A stretch of DNA of 64,000 bases, taken from positions 372,001 to 436,000 of the forward strand of contig JAUIDI010000001.1 in the NCBI GenBank assembly GCA_030428705.1, read 5' to 3'. Made by a program: the position numbers and the translations under genes. Below the pieces are notes generated by a model. That model did no database searches. It saw only the letters and a program-made list of their open reading frames with translations, and was not told the origin of the DNA. Positions 9,067 through 20,738 of the stretch are shown piece after piece (position 1 is the stretch's first letter; every line of letters starts with the position of its first letter). This DNA is from Bacteroidia bacterium. GTDB lineage: Bacteria > Bacteroidota > Bacteroidia > Flavobacteriales > Flavobacteriaceae.

Positions 9067-9300
9067 TCATTTGCTTTTCTTTTTGTTGAACAGTGCATCA
9101 AGTATTAATTTGATACTGTAAAAACCGAGGGCAATAGCGGCAATGGCCAGTATTCCCCCTAAGATGGCCACCGGCCAGAACCATGGATGACCTTCATTTT
9201 TAAAGGCCTGGTACATTACCACTGGCGCAAGAAACATCAAGAAAACAGTATAGGCAACATGTTTGATTCCTTTTACGAGTAAGGTCTTGTCCGTATGCAT
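9067..9300 (-). CDS. DUF6095-family small membrane protein
   Basis: A 77-residue protein with two predicted membrane helices (HVAYTVFLMFLAPVVMYQAF, then WPVAILGGILAIAAIALGFY) and a lysine-rich C-terminus, NKKKSK, giving a cytoplasmic tail. The pattern fits the flavobacterial DUF6095 family. No function is known. It converges on the DUF4294 gene with 9 bp between stops. Confidence 0.78.
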   Translation of the reverse strand: MHTDKTLLVKGIKHVAYTVFLMFLAPVVMYQAFKNEGHPWFWPVAILGGILAIAAIALGFYSIKLILDALFNKKKSK

Positions 9301-9313
9301 ATTTTTTGTTTCT

Positions 9314-9321
9314 CAAATGTA
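9314..9321 (-). promoter_or_regulatory. -7 box upstream of the DUF6095 gene
   Basis: The minus strand reads TACATTTG (TAnnTTTG), ending 13 bp before the ATG at 9300. Only a weak TTT is found at the -33 position. Confidence 0.4.
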
Positions 9322-9365
9322 CCTATTATGGATTATATTTAAAGAGACCATAATCCGTTAATTTT

Positions 9366-10490
9366 ATGAGAATACTTCTTATACCCGATAAATTCAAGGG
9401 ATCTCTTACGGCCCAGGGTGTTATCGATGCTTTAAAACGAGGTATTAAAAAGGTACACCCCAAAGCGGACTTCGTTTCAGTTTTGGCTTCGGATGGAGGG
9501 GATGGTTTTCTTAAGGCAATTTCCCAAAATATTGCATGCAAAGAAATCCAATTAAACACCGTGGATCCGCTGGGAAGAAAAATAAAGTCAAACTACCTTT
9601 TGGACGAAGAAGGGGGTAGGGCCTTTATCGAATTGGCGAAAGCATCAGGACTTGAATTGTTATCCGAAAAAGAGCGAAGTGCCATGGATACCACAACCTA
9701 CGGCACCGGTCTTGAGATCAAGGATGCCATGGACAAAGGTATTACGGAAATTTATATCGGGTTGGGGGGGAGTGCTACCAACGATGCCGGGATGGGTATA
9801 GCAACTGCATTCGGCTACCGGTTTTTAGATAGTTACGGTAACGAGCTAAAGCCAATAGGCAAAAATCTTTCCAGAGTAGATTTTATTAAGAAAACTGATA
9901 CGAACTTACCAACGAATTTTTCCGTTTTTGCCGTGAACGATGTAGATAATCCGTTGTTTGGTAGAAATGGCGCGGCCCATACCTATGCGAAGCAAAAAGG
10001 GGTCAATGATGAGCAAATAGAAAAACTAGACGGTGGACTAAAACATTTTTCCAAAGTGGTCAAAAAAGGGCTAGGTGTTGATGCCGCTTTTGATTCTGGA
10101 GCTGGTGCCGCTGGGGGAACGGCCTATGGGTTAAAGGCCTTTTTGGCCGCGGAATTTATTTCGGGAATCGATTTCGTTATGAATGTGGCCGGAGTCACGA
10201 AATTGCTTGAAGAAAAAAAGTTCGATTATATCATTACCGGGGAAGGAAAATTCGATGATCAGACTTTGAACGGAAAATTGGTACAAGGGGTGGTAAAAAT
10301 GGGCTCCCATTATAATATTCCTGTCCTCGCCGTATGTGGACAACTTGATATCGATAAGGAAAATTTACATAGTATGGGCATTGAAGCGGCCCTGGAGGTG
10401 CGTGAGGCCAATAGATCACTTCAATATAACATGGAACATGCGGGCGAGTTGATCGAAAAAAGTATTTTCGATTATTTCACAAATTCCTAA
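9366..10490 (+). CDS. glxK: Glycerate kinase (GarK/GlxK family)
   Basis: ATP-dependent glycerate kinase that phosphorylates D-glycerate to a phosphoglycerate, feeding lower glycolysis. The 374-residue protein starts MRILLIPDKFKGSLTA. It contains SDGGDGF, the VDPLGR turn, GLGGSATNDAGMG (nucleotide/substrate loop at about residues 133-145), GAGAAGG and ITGEGKFDDQTLNGK (about 293-307). These are the family's landmarks. Gene symbol by family; GarK and GlxK are not separable here. It stands alone, convergent with the DUF4249 gene. Confidence 0.93.
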   Translation: MRILLIPDKFKGSLTAQGVIDALKRGIKKVHPKADFVSVLASDGGDGFLKAISQNIACKEIQLNTVDPLGRKIKSNYLLDEEGGRAFIELAKASGLELLSEKERSAMDTTTYGTGLEIKDAMDKGITEIYIGLGGSATNDAGMGIATAFGYRFLDSYGNELKPIGKNLSRVDFIKKTDTNLPTNFSVFAVNDVDNPLFGRNGAAHTYAKQKGVNDEQIEKLDGGLKHFSKVVKKGLGVDAAFDSGAGAAGGTAYGLKAFLAAEFISGIDFVMNVAGVTKLLEEKKFDYIITGEGKFDDQTLNGKLVQGVVKMGSHYNIPVLAVCGQLDIDKENLHSMGIEAALEVREANRSLQYNMEHAGELIEKSIFDYFTNS

Positions 10491-10513
10491 ACAGACTCCA
10501 GTACTAAAGAATC

Positions 10514-11329
10514 CTAGTTTTCCGCAACTTTAAGGGAAGCTGTAAATACTTGACTGACGGCAAAATATCCAAGGGCAAAGTTGTCAGGGTTCGAGATGTT
10601 TACGATGTTGCCTTTGACCGTTGCCGCGGGAGTCTGAAAGGGCCCTTGGTCACCACTACTTTGCATAATCACTTGATTCATGTAATTGTAGAATTGTTCG
10701 TCAACGCCCAAAATCGAAATGTCCAAAATGGTTTGAGGTGCAAGCTCGCTATCGTAGAAATAAGAAAATTGAAAAGGCTGCCCTGGATAAAATGTATCCT
10801 CGGAAACCAAATACTCGTTAAAGTCAAAATCGAAAAGGTAAAAATCGACACGGTCGGGCGCATCGGTAAAGGTTAGAATGACTTCGGTTTCCTCTCCTGA
10901 AAAAAGGGTGGCTGTGCCTTGCCGCAATTCATCAATAGGTACCGAGGGTACAAAGACCGCTTCGGCCTCGTAAAGTTCGCCCTGATAATCTATCGAAAGC
11001 CTTGACGTGCCCTCGACCAGTCTGTTGGTTGGAATGTCGGCGCGGTAAATACCCGATCCCGGTGTTTGTTCGGTCAAGTCCACTGTGGTGTTCGATTCTA
11101 AATTCGTAATTGAAATCGAATTTAGGGGGGCAGGTTTTATCTCATCAAAAAACGAACTGGTAACACTCGCCTTTATTTGAACCACTGTATTTGGTTGGGC
11201 GATATTGTCCATTCGCAAAACGGCATCGATAACAAGTCGAGGCGAATCCATAGGTACATCGACTTCGATAACGTCTTGACATCCGTAGAGTGTGAATAAA
11301 ATAACTATGGATAGGATTAATTTCTTCAT
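10514..11329 (-). CDS. DUF4249 lipoprotein, partner of the upstream TonB receptor
   Basis: A 271-residue exported lipoprotein: MKKLILSIVILFTLYGC is a signal peptide with the lipobox LYGC. The rest is a beta-rich domain (VIEVDVPMDSPRLVIDAVL, YEAEAVFVPSVPIDEL) that matches DUF4249. The gene follows the TonB-dependent receptor gene with only 3 bp between them, so the two are co-expressed. In Bacteroidota this family nearly always accompanies such receptors and is thought to be a surface accessory subunit, replacing SusD in role. The ligand is not known. Confidence 0.87.
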   Translation of the reverse strand: MKKLILSIVILFTLYGCQDVIEVDVPMDSPRLVIDAVLRMDNIAQPNTVVQIKASVTSSFFDEIKPAPLNSISITNLESNTTVDLTEQTPGSGIYRADIPTNRLVEGTSRLSIDYQGELYEAEAVFVPSVPIDELRQGTATLFSGEETEVILTFTDAPDRVDFYLFDFDFNEYLVSEDTFYPGQPFQFSYFYDSELAPQTILDISILGVDEQFYNYMNQVIMQSSGDQGPFQTPAATVKGNIVNISNPDNFALGYFAVSQVFTASLKVAEN

Positions 11330-11332
11330 AAC

Positions 11333-13708
11333 TCAGAACTTAAAATTATAGGTCACCGCCGGTACGATGCCGAAAATAGATGTACGAACCGCCTCGTTTA
11401 CACCGGTATCCTGATTGCGGCTGAAATTAATGGATGCCGCATTTCGTCTGTTGTAAACATTATAAACACTGAAAACCCACTCGGCCTGCCACTTTCTGTT
11501 TTTGTTTTTTCGGGGTTTCATTGTTGCGGAAATATCAAGACGGTGGTAGGCTGGCAAACGTTCGGCATTTCTAAGACCGTAATACGGAATGGTCATTCCT
11601 TGAAACTCGAATTGCCCGATCGGATAGTTGGTCGGCTGTCCGGTCTGAAATACGAAATTGGTGTTGAAATTCCATTTTTCGTTCAGGTCATAACTTCCAT
11701 AAAAGGAAACGTCATGGGTTTTATCATAGGGCGTATTGTACCAAGCTCCATTATTGATTCCGATTTCCTCAGGGGTTCTTCCAGGTGTTCTTTGTTCCGA
11801 TTTGGAAAGTGTGTACGCCAACCATCCCTGAAAATCACCTTCATTTTTTCGTAGAAGCAATTCGAGGCCATAGGCCCGCGCCTTACCGTTTAAGATTACC
11901 TGCTCTATCGCATCGTTGGCGATAAGATTGGCACCGTCGATATAATCGATTCGATTTTGCACGTCTTTGTAAAAGACTTCGGATTCCAAGGTATAATCCC
12001 CATTTTGAAGGTTTTTGAAGAAACCAAATGCATATTGATCTAACAATTGCGGTTTTGTGAAAGGGCCACTTGGTGTCCAAACATCCAATGGGGTAGGCGA
12101 ACTTGTATTCGACATCAAATGGAGGTATTGGGCAAGCCGCGTATAGCTTGCCTTTAAAGAAGTATTGTCATCAAATGTATATGCCATTGAAAACCTTGGT
12201 TCGAGATTGTTGAAAGTGGCTAAACTTCCTTTTCTGCCCGGGTCTATAGTCTCCAGAGGATCTTGTTCTTGATATATTTTGAGTTCACTGTTGTAAAATA
12301 CCGGATTGTCGTTCTCATAAACATTTAATTCATTTTGGCCCAACCTAATGAAGTTACTGAACCGAAGCCCGTAACCGACACTTAAGTTATCGGTAAGACT
12401 ATGTTCCACATCGATATAGGCTGCAAACTCGTTGGCATATTTTTGTACCAGCTGTTCTTCGATAATCCCTGAATTTGGGTTGCTGGGTTCAATTTTTCCA
12501 GGGTTGAACCGATAGTAGATATTGTTCAGGCCGTAATTGATCTGTAATTTGTCACTGACATAATTTTTTAGATCGTACTTTAGGTTGAAATTCTGAATTC
12601 CCGAATTCCAATTGAATCCGACGAAATCTAATTTTAGACCATAGTAATAATCGGAATATATCAAGGAAAGGTTGGAAAACAATTTATCGGAAAACAAATG
12701 GTTCCATCTGAAGTTTCCCAAGGCGTTTCCGTACGTGTTGACAAAACTCTCGCTGATTCCAAAAACATCCCTACCAAAATATCCCGATAAAAAAATACTG
12801 TTTCTGTCGTTGATGTTGTAATTGATCTTGGTATTCAGGTCATAGAAATAGGCCGTATTGTCTATATCGAACAATGGAAGGAAGAGATGCGCATACGAGC
12901 CCCTTCCACCAATTAAAAAGGCAGATTTATCCTTTATAATGGGGCCTTCGAGCAACAAGCGACTGGCCACCGCCCCGATGCCACCGTTCGCATGAAATGC
13001 TTTGCTATTGCCTTCTTTTTGAAATATGTCAAGTACCGAGGAGACCCGTCCGCCATACCGGGCGGGAATTCCGCCCTTATATAGTTTTATATCCTTTATC
13101 GCATCGGGATTGAATACCGAGAAGAATCCAAAAAGGTGCGATGAATTGAAAATGGTGGCTTCGTCAAGCAGGATCAAGTTTTGATCGACCGCACCTCCCC
13201 GTACATTGAAACCTGAAGCCCCTTCGCCTGCGTTCGTTACCCCGGGAAGCAAAATAATGGATTTGATTACATCGGCTTCCCCTAATATAACGGGAATCTT
13301 TTTTATTGTTGCCGCAGTCATAGTATTGACGCTCATTTGCGGTTTTCGAATATCCAGCTGTTCTATATTTTCGGTTACCACCACTTCTTCCAACTGCTCG
13401 GCTTCTTCAAATAACTGGAAATTCATCCTGCGGTCTTCGGTAAGGACAATATGCTCGACAATGTCCTGAAAACCCAAATAGCTGATTTGAACCTGATATT
13501 CGCCTTCCGGCAATGTTATGGAGTAAAAGCCGTATTCATTGGTCGTCACCCCGGTTCTAAGTTCGGGGATGGCAATCGTCACCCCGATCAAGGTTTCATT
13601 ACTCGTGGCTTCGGATACCGTACCACTAATAGTAAAGCGATCTTGTGCGAATGAAAAGCAAACGGAAAAAGAGAGAAGCAAGAAGGCAATGATCTTCGCT
13701 TTGGTCAT
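11333..13708 (-). CDS. TonB-dependent receptor with N-terminal carboxypeptidase-like regulatory domain
   Basis: Outer-membrane active transporter of about 791 residues. Signal peptide MTKAKIIAFLLLSFSVCFSFAQ; then a CarboxypepD_reg beta-sandwich (about 23-110, ISGTVSEATSNETLIGVTI), a plug domain (about 115-230, VPVILGEADVIKSI, GFNVRGGAVDQNLILLD) and a beta-barrel ending in aromatic F (GIVPAVTYNFKF). The start is ATG at 13708, because the only upstream in-frame start is a TTG at 13717. It is the first gene of a two-gene operon with the DUF4249 lipoprotein. The substrate cannot be told; no SusD, glycosidase or sulfatase is nearby, so a polysaccharide is not indicated. Confidence 0.93.
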   Translation of the reverse strand: MTKAKIIAFLLLSFSVCFSFAQDRFTISGTVSEATSNETLIGVTIAIPELRTGVTTNEYGFYSITLPEGEYQVQISYLGFQDIVEHIVLTEDRRMNFQLFEEAEQLEEVVVTENIEQLDIRKPQMSVNTMTAATIKKIPVILGEADVIKSIILLPGVTNAGEGASGFNVRGGAVDQNLILLDEATIFNSSHLFGFFSVFNPDAIKDIKLYKGGIPARYGGRVSSVLDIFQKEGNSKAFHANGGIGAVASRLLLEGPIIKDKSAFLIGGRGSYAHLFLPLFDIDNTAYFYDLNTKINYNINDRNSIFLSGYFGRDVFGISESFVNTYGNALGNFRWNHLFSDKLFSNLSLIYSDYYYGLKLDFVGFNWNSGIQNFNLKYDLKNYVSDKLQINYGLNNIYYRFNPGKIEPSNPNSGIIEEQLVQKYANEFAAYIDVEHSLTDNLSVGYGLRFSNFIRLGQNELNVYENDNPVFYNSELKIYQEQDPLETIDPGRKGSLATFNNLEPRFSMAYTFDDNTSLKASYTRLAQYLHLMSNTSSPTPLDVWTPSGPFTKPQLLDQYAFGFFKNLQNGDYTLESEVFYKDVQNRIDYIDGANLIANDAIEQVILNGKARAYGLELLLRKNEGDFQGWLAYTLSKSEQRTPGRTPEEIGINNGAWYNTPYDKTHDVSFYGSYDLNEKWNFNTNFVFQTGQPTNYPIGQFEFQGMTIPYYGLRNAERLPAYHRLDISATMKPRKNKNRKWQAEWVFSVYNVYNRRNAASINFSRNQDTGVNEAVRTSIFGIVPAVTYNFKF

Positions 13709-13792
13709 TGACGGCAATTTTTTATAAATGTATTGAGAAAAGTAAACGGGATAAAATAGTTAACATTTATTTAAACGGATTTAAAACAAAAA

Positions 13793-13814
13793 GGCCTTTG
13801 CAAGAGCAAAGGCC
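13793..13814 (-). terminator. Terminator of the isocitrate dehydrogenase gene
   Basis: GGCCTTTGC (13793-13801) and GCAAAGGCC (13806-13814) form a 9-bp perfect stem with a 4-base loop. On the minus strand the stem is followed by TTTTTGTTTT. It sits 22 bp past the stop codon at 13837. Confidence 0.85.
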
Positions 13815-13836
13815 AATAACTTACTTTTCGCCAAGG

Positions 13837-16685
<2,849 letters not shown>

Positions 16686-16720
16686 AAAGCCCTCGGTCAA
16701 TTTATGCGACCGAGGGCTTT
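16686..16720 (-). terminator. Terminator of rplS
   Basis: AAAGCCCTCGGTC (16686-16698) pairs perfectly with GACCGAGGGCTTT (16708-16720) around a 9-base loop. On the minus strand it follows the rplS stop codon by 21 bp. Confidence 0.85.
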
Positions 16721-16741
16721 GTAAGTATATATTTTGATTGC

Positions 16742-17092
16742 TTAAGACCGAACTTCCTTGATACGTGCCTTTTTGCCGGTCAATCCTCTAAAATAGAAGA
16801 TTCTAGCCCTACGCACCTTACCTTTTTTGTTGATCTCGATTTTTTGAAGGGCGGGCATGTTGATTGGAAAAATACGCTCTACACCAACAGTGCCTGACAT
16901 TTTTCGAATTGTGAAGGTCTCGGTGGCTCCTGTTCCTCGACGTTGAATAACTACCCCTTTAAAGAACTGGGTACGTGTTTTTTCACCTTCCTTGATTTCG
17001 TAGTAAACGGTAATGGTATCGCCCGAAGAGAATTCGGGAAAATCTTTTTTTGGAACAAATTCGTTTTCAACGAAATTAATAAGTGATTCCAT
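16742..17092 (-). CDS. rplS: 50S ribosomal protein bL19
   Basis: Ribosomal protein bL19 sits at the subunit interface. The 116-residue product has FPEFSSGDTITVYYEIKEG, the family signature FKGVVIQRRGTGATETFTIRK and the basic C-terminus GKVRRARIFYFRGLTGKKAR. It has its own promoter and terminator and is not fused to trmD transcription, although the two remain neighbours as in many bacteria. Confidence 0.97.
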   Translation of the reverse strand: MESLINFVENEFVPKKDFPEFSSGDTITVYYEIKEGEKTRTQFFKGVVIQRRGTGATETFTIRKMSGTVGVERIFPINMPALQKIEINKKGKVRRARIFYFRGLTGKKARIKEVRS

Positions 17093-17160
17093 GACTTTGT
17101 TTTAATGTTGCGTATAGACCAACGTTCACGATTTTCGTCAGAGGTTGATTTAACAGTTTG

Positions 17161-17190
17161 CAAAAATAGTCCATAAATTTGAACCCGCAA
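17161..17190 (-). promoter_or_regulatory. Bacteroidota-type promoter of rplS
   Basis: On the minus strand TTG (17190-17188) and TATTTTTG (17168-17161) are separated by 19 bp, matching the -33/-7 consensus. The start codon is 68 bp downstream of the -7 box, leaving a leader of about 60 bases. Confidence 0.65.
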
Positions 17191-17234
17191 GACTTTTGAC
17201 TTGATTTTTATTCGAAATGAAGCATTGGGATTAT

Positions 17235-17909
17235 TTATTCCAAAAGATCGGGGCGGAGCTTTTCGGTTCGTTCAAGTGCCTGATCTTCCCGCCATTTTTC
17301 AATTTTCGGAAAATTACCGCTTAGGAGTACCTCGGGAACCTTCATTCCCTTGTATTCGGCAGGGCGCGTATATACGGGAGGAGCCAATAGATTATCTTGA
17401 AAAGTATCGGTCAAGGCCGAGGTCTCGTTGTTCAGTACACCCGGAATCAAACGTATTGTAGCATCACAAAGAATTGCGGCCGCAAGTTCCCCTCCGGATA
17501 AAACGTAATCACCGACCGAGATTTCACGTGTTATAAATGTATCCCTAACGCGCTGATCGACCCCTTTATAATGACCGCACAGGATGATGATGTTTTTTGA
17601 TAGTGAAATGCCATTGGCCATTTTTTGATCAAGTGTTTCCCCATCAGGGGTCATATAAATGATTTCATCGTATTTACGTTCTTTAGTTAGGGCACTAATA
17701 CATTTGTCTATCGGCTCGATCATCAGAACCATTCCCGCACCGCCACCGAATTGATAGTCATCCACTTGGTTGTAACTATTGTCGGTATAATCACGAAGAT
17801 TGTGAAAATGGACTTCGACCAACCCTTTCTCTATTGCCCTTTTCAATATGGAAGCCTCAAACGGACTTTTTAAAAGTTCCGGTAATACGGTAATGATATC
17901 GATTCGCAT
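17235..17909 (-). CDS. trmD: tRNA (guanine(37)-N1)-methyltransferase
   Basis: SAM-dependent enzyme that makes m1G37 in tRNAs reading CNN/GGG codons and so prevents +1 frameshifts. The 224-residue protein begins [20 protein letters not shown]. The trefoil-knot SAM site is visible as [14 protein letters not shown] and [14 protein letters not shown], and [14 protein letters not shown] marks the conserved substrate loop. Its start is 9 bp after the stop of the GNAT gene, so the two are cotranscribed. Confidence 0.97.
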   Translation of the reverse strand: MRIDIITVLPELLKSPFEASILKRAIEKGLVEVHFHNLRDYTDNSYNQVDDYQFGGGAGMVLMIEPIDKCISALTKERKYDEIIYMTPDGETLDQKMANGISLSKNIIILCGHYKGVDQRVRDTFITREISVGDYVLSGGELAAAILCDATIRLIPGVLNNETSALTDTFQDNLLAPPVYTRPAEYKGMKVPEVLLSGNFPKIEKWREDQALERTEKLRPDLLE

Positions 17910-17918
17910 TGTAGGTAT

Positions 17919-18371
17919 CTAACTTGATGGTTCGGAAGTCCAAAAGTAGTGAAAACAATGGGTATCCTTTTTCCATCCCAAACGTTCGTAAAGACGTTGG
18001 GCAGGATTATCGATTGCGGTTTCAAGTGCCAGACCCTTATAACCTTTTGTTTGGCAAAATTCTTTTGCCCTTTCGAGAAGTGCCTCTCCAATTCCCTTTT
18101 TCCGATAATCTACATCCACATATAAGTCGTTCAAAATATAGACATGCTGTAATGTGACCGATGAAAATGTGGTATAAAGCTGCGTGAAGCCGGCAGGACG
18201 GTTATTGAAATATGCCAAAAAAATACAGGATTCGTTTTTTTGCATACGTTCGAGCAAGAATTTCCTTGCCAATGGAACATCGGATTTTTGTTTGTAAAAA
18301 ATTCGATACCCATCAAACAAGGGAACGAGGTCATCTAGATTATCGGCTCTAGCCTGGATTATCGTAGTCAT
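17919..18371 (-). CDS. GNAT-family N-acetyltransferase
   Basis: A 150-residue single-domain GNAT enzyme that transfers an acetyl group from acetyl-CoA to an amine. Motif A is visible as LYVDVDYRKKGIGEALLERA (about residues 82-101), with the acetyl-CoA loop RKKGIG. Motif B follows in NPAQRLYERLGWKKD near residue 130. The substrate cannot be inferred; the organisation resembles small polyamine/amino-acid acetyltransferases. It lies directly upstream of trmD. Confidence 0.88.
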   Translation of the reverse strand: MTTIIQARADNLDDLVPLFDGYRIFYKQKSDVPLARKFLLERMQKNESCIFLAYFNNRPAGFTQLYTTFSSVTLQHVYILNDLYVDVDYRKKGIGEALLERAKEFCQTKGYKGLALETAIDNPAQRLYERLGWKKDTHCFHYFWTSEPSS

Positions 18372-18381
18372 ATCAAAAAAT

Positions 18382-18409
18382 AAAAAAAGCTCCTGTAGGA
18401 GCTTTTTTT
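18382..18409. terminator. Hairpin terminator overlapping the stop of the coiled-coil membrane protein gene
   Basis: AAAAAAAGCTCCT (18382-18394) and AGGAGCTTTTTTT (18397-18409) form an A/T-flanked stem. It is symmetric and touches the TAA of the gene ending at 18408. Confidence 0.8.
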
Positions 18410-19028
18410 ATTTTGCCTTTTTGTACTTGTTTATCTCATCTTGAAGCTGCCGACTGATTTTTTGCTCCCTCTCCAGCGCCCTACGTCTATGATCCTCATA
18501 TTCCGTCTCAAGTTCGGCGAGATTCGATTTTGCCTCTTGGGTCAATACATTGCTTCGCCTGAACTTGAACATGAAGAACAAGGTAAGGGCCAGAAGCCCT
18601 GCTATGATGGACCATAAGATGGTATTGTAGGTAATCTTTGACACCAGCATACCTAGAAACGACATGCTATCTTTTTCCTCGGTAACCGAAGTAAGATTAT
18701 TGGTGGTCTCCGCCAATTTTTTATTCAGGCCGGTGATGGTCGTCTCATGACCGGCAATCGTCGCGTTTAATTCATCTATTTTTTTATTGAACACGTTCAG
18801 GGTGTCGATTACATTGGATTTTAATTTATCCAATGAAATTGTTCTGACGACCTCATATCTTTTCCCTTCGGCCCTGTAGTTTCCCGATTTCTTATAAATA
18901 TATTCAAATTGACTATCTATGGTTCCACCATCGAGCGACAAAGCTTCCTGAGTATCTTCTTCCTGTGCAAATTGTAGGTTACAAGCCAATAGGGATAATG
19001 CTATGCATAGTATTCTTAAAATTTTCAT
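18408..19028 (-). CDS. Exported coiled-coil membrane protein (not a methyltransferase)
   Basis: A 206-residue protein: signal peptide MKILRILCIALSLLACNLQFAQ, an extracytoplasmic domain, a coiled-coil (about 80-120, LNATIAGHETTITGLNKKLA), one membrane helix (about 136-156, ILWSIIAGLLALTLFFMF) and a cytoplasmic charged coiled-coil tail. I recall relatives in flavobacteria labelled tRNA (guanine-N1)-methyltransferase. Nothing in this sequence supports that: there is no SAM knot and the real trmD is the neighbouring gene. The label probably spread by proximity. Function unknown; a membrane-anchored structural or signalling role is possible. Confidence 0.82.
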   Translation of the reverse strand: MKILRILCIALSLLACNLQFAQEEDTQEALSLDGGTIDSQFEYIYKKSGNYRAEGKRYEVVRTISLDKLKSNVIDTLNVFNKKIDELNATIAGHETTITGLNKKLAETTNNLTSVTEEKDSMSFLGMLVSKITYNTILWSIIAGLLALTLFFMFKFRRSNVLTQEAKSNLAELETEYEDHRRRALEREQKISRQLQDEINKYKKAK

Positions 19029-19167
19029 CTATGTAAGTCTTATCGTTAAAAAATGATTTAGAGAGAACTAAAGTAATCCAATATTATCAATTAAGAAAAA
19101 AAATCGATAAATAGGGGGCTTTTGAGCAAAAAACAATTCGAATTAACTCCTTGATGTCAATCAAAGT

Positions 19168-20616
19168 TTAGTAGTACGTAAATCTTCTGACTTTGGCAAT
19201 ATATTTTGCCAATCGTATCACTTGGTGCGAATATCCATATTCATTATCGTACCAGATATATAGGATAAGATTTTTGCCATTGCTTGAAACAATGGTCGCC
19301 TTGCTATCATATATGGAAGGAGCGGAGGTGCCTACGATATCCGATGATACCATTTCTTTGCTCAGCGAGTATTTGATCTGTTCGACCAAATCGCCCTCAA
19401 GAGCGTATTTTTTCAGCATGGTGTTCACGCCTTCCAAAGAAGTCTTGTTTTTGATCTCAAGATTCAAAATGGCCAATGACCCATTTGGCACAGGAACCCT
19501 TATGGCATTTGATGTGAGCTTACCTTTTAAGGATGGTAATGCCTTACTTACCGCTTCACCGGCCCCGGTTTCGGTGATGACCATATTGAGTGCCGCTGCA
19601 CGGCCCCGGCGGTATTTTCCGTGCATATTATCGACCAAATTCTGGTCATTGGTATAGGCGTGAATGGTCTCGATGTGTCCCTTCTTTATGCCAAGCGAAT
19701 CTTCCACGACTTTTAAGATAGGTGTAATCGCATTGGTCGTGCATGAGGCCGCCGAAAATATCTTGGTATAGTCAGGGTCATACTCCATGTGATTTACACC
19801 ATGGACAATGTTAGGAACCTCTTTTCCAGGAGCGGTAAGCAGTACTTGACCGGCACCTTTGGCCTTTAAGTGACGACTAAGTTGTTCCTTGGTTCTAAAA
19901 GCACCCGTGTTATCGATTATCAATGCATCCGATATTCCGTATTTTGTATAATCGATTTCCTCGGGCCTATCGGCATTGATAATATGAACGGTCGTACCAT
20001 TTATGAGCAATGCGTTCTTTTTCAAATCGGTATCGACCGTGCCCATAAACTGTCCATGGACAGAGTCAATACGCAAAAGATTCGCACGTTTTTCCAATAT
20101 TTCGGCATCTTTGGCCCCTCGGGTGACTATTGCCCTAAGTCTCAATTGATTACCCTTTCCGGTCTTGGCCATAAGTTCACGTGCCAAGAGCCTGCCAATT
20201 CGCCCGAAGCCGTATAAAACCACATCTTTCGGTTTTATTTCTTGTGCCTCGTTGGCCCCTTGGAGTTTATTTATGACGAAGGCTTTGACATCGTTAAAAT
20301 TATTGTCGTCTGAATGGTATTCGTAGGTCAATTTGCCAATGTCAAGCTTGGAGGGAGGCAATTTTATATCACTGATTGCCCTAAGCAATTCCACCGAATC
20401 GAAGATGGAAATAGGTTTTTGAACAAACTCACCGGCATATTCGTGCAGGTTGATGATATCACTGACATTTTTATCGATCACCTGGTTCTTGAATAGCACT
20501 ACTTCTATCGATTTATCATACCAAAGATCACTTATAATCTTTATGAATTCGGTCGTCGCCTTTCTTCTATCCGCTTGAAAAGCAAGTTCTTTTTCGTAGG
20601 ATTTAGTTGTTGCCAT
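19168..20616 (-). CDS. gap: Glyceraldehyde-3-phosphate dehydrogenase, long form
   Basis: Glycolytic/gluconeogenic GAPDH of 482 residues. An N-terminal extension of about 125 residues precedes the Rossmann start VVLYGFGRIGRLLAREL. The catalytic cysteine is in SAASCTTNAITP, and the HAYTNDQNLVDNMHGKYRRGRAAALNM and NEYGYSHQVIR segments complete the catalytic domain. Classical GAPDH is about 335 residues. The long form is known in Bacteroidota and some proteobacteria and is often suggested to act in the gluconeogenic direction, which cannot be judged here. It has its own promoter. Confidence 0.94.
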   Translation of the reverse strand: MATTKSYEKELAFQADRRKATTEFIKIISDLWYDKSIEVVLFKNQVIDKNVSDIINLHEYAGEFVQKPISIFDSVELLRAISDIKLPPSKLDIGKLTYEYHSDDNNFNDVKAFVINKLQGANEAQEIKPKDVVLYGFGRIGRLLARELMAKTGKGNQLRLRAIVTRGAKDAEILEKRANLLRIDSVHGQFMGTVDTDLKKNALLINGTTVHIINADRPEEIDYTKYGISDALIIDNTGAFRTKEQLSRHLKAKGAGQVLLTAPGKEVPNIVHGVNHMEYDPDYTKIFSAASCTTNAITPILKVVEDSLGIKKGHIETIHAYTNDQNLVDNMHGKYRRGRAAALNMVITETGAGEAVSKALPSLKGKLTSNAIRVPVPNGSLAILNLEIKNKTSLEGVNTMLKKYALEGDLVEQIKYSLSKEMVSSDIVGTSAPSIYDSKATIVSSNGKNLILYIWYDNEYGYSHQVIRLAKYIAKVRRFTYY

Positions 20617-20646
20617 TTAAGTTACGATATGAGCTTTTTGATGCTA

Positions 20647-20678
20647 CAAAAGTATATATTTCAAACGTTTTCGTGCAA
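20647..20678 (-). promoter_or_regulatory. Bacteroidota-type promoter of gap
   Basis: On the minus strand TTG (20678-20676) and TACTTTTG (20654-20647) are separated by 21 bp, matching the -33/-7 consensus. The start codon is 30 bp downstream. Confidence 0.6.
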
Positions 20679-20691
20679 TTATTTTCAACAT

Positions 20692-20719
20692 AAAAGCCCC
20701 GAAAATCTTCGGGGCTTTT
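20692..20719 (-). terminator. Terminator of the HtrA protease gene
   Basis: AAAAGCCCCGA (20692-20702) pairs with TCGGGGCTTTT (20709-20719) around a 6-base loop. On the minus strand it follows the stop at 20739 by about 20 bp. Confidence 0.85.
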
Positions 20720-20738
20720 ATGTCTGACAGTGTTAATT

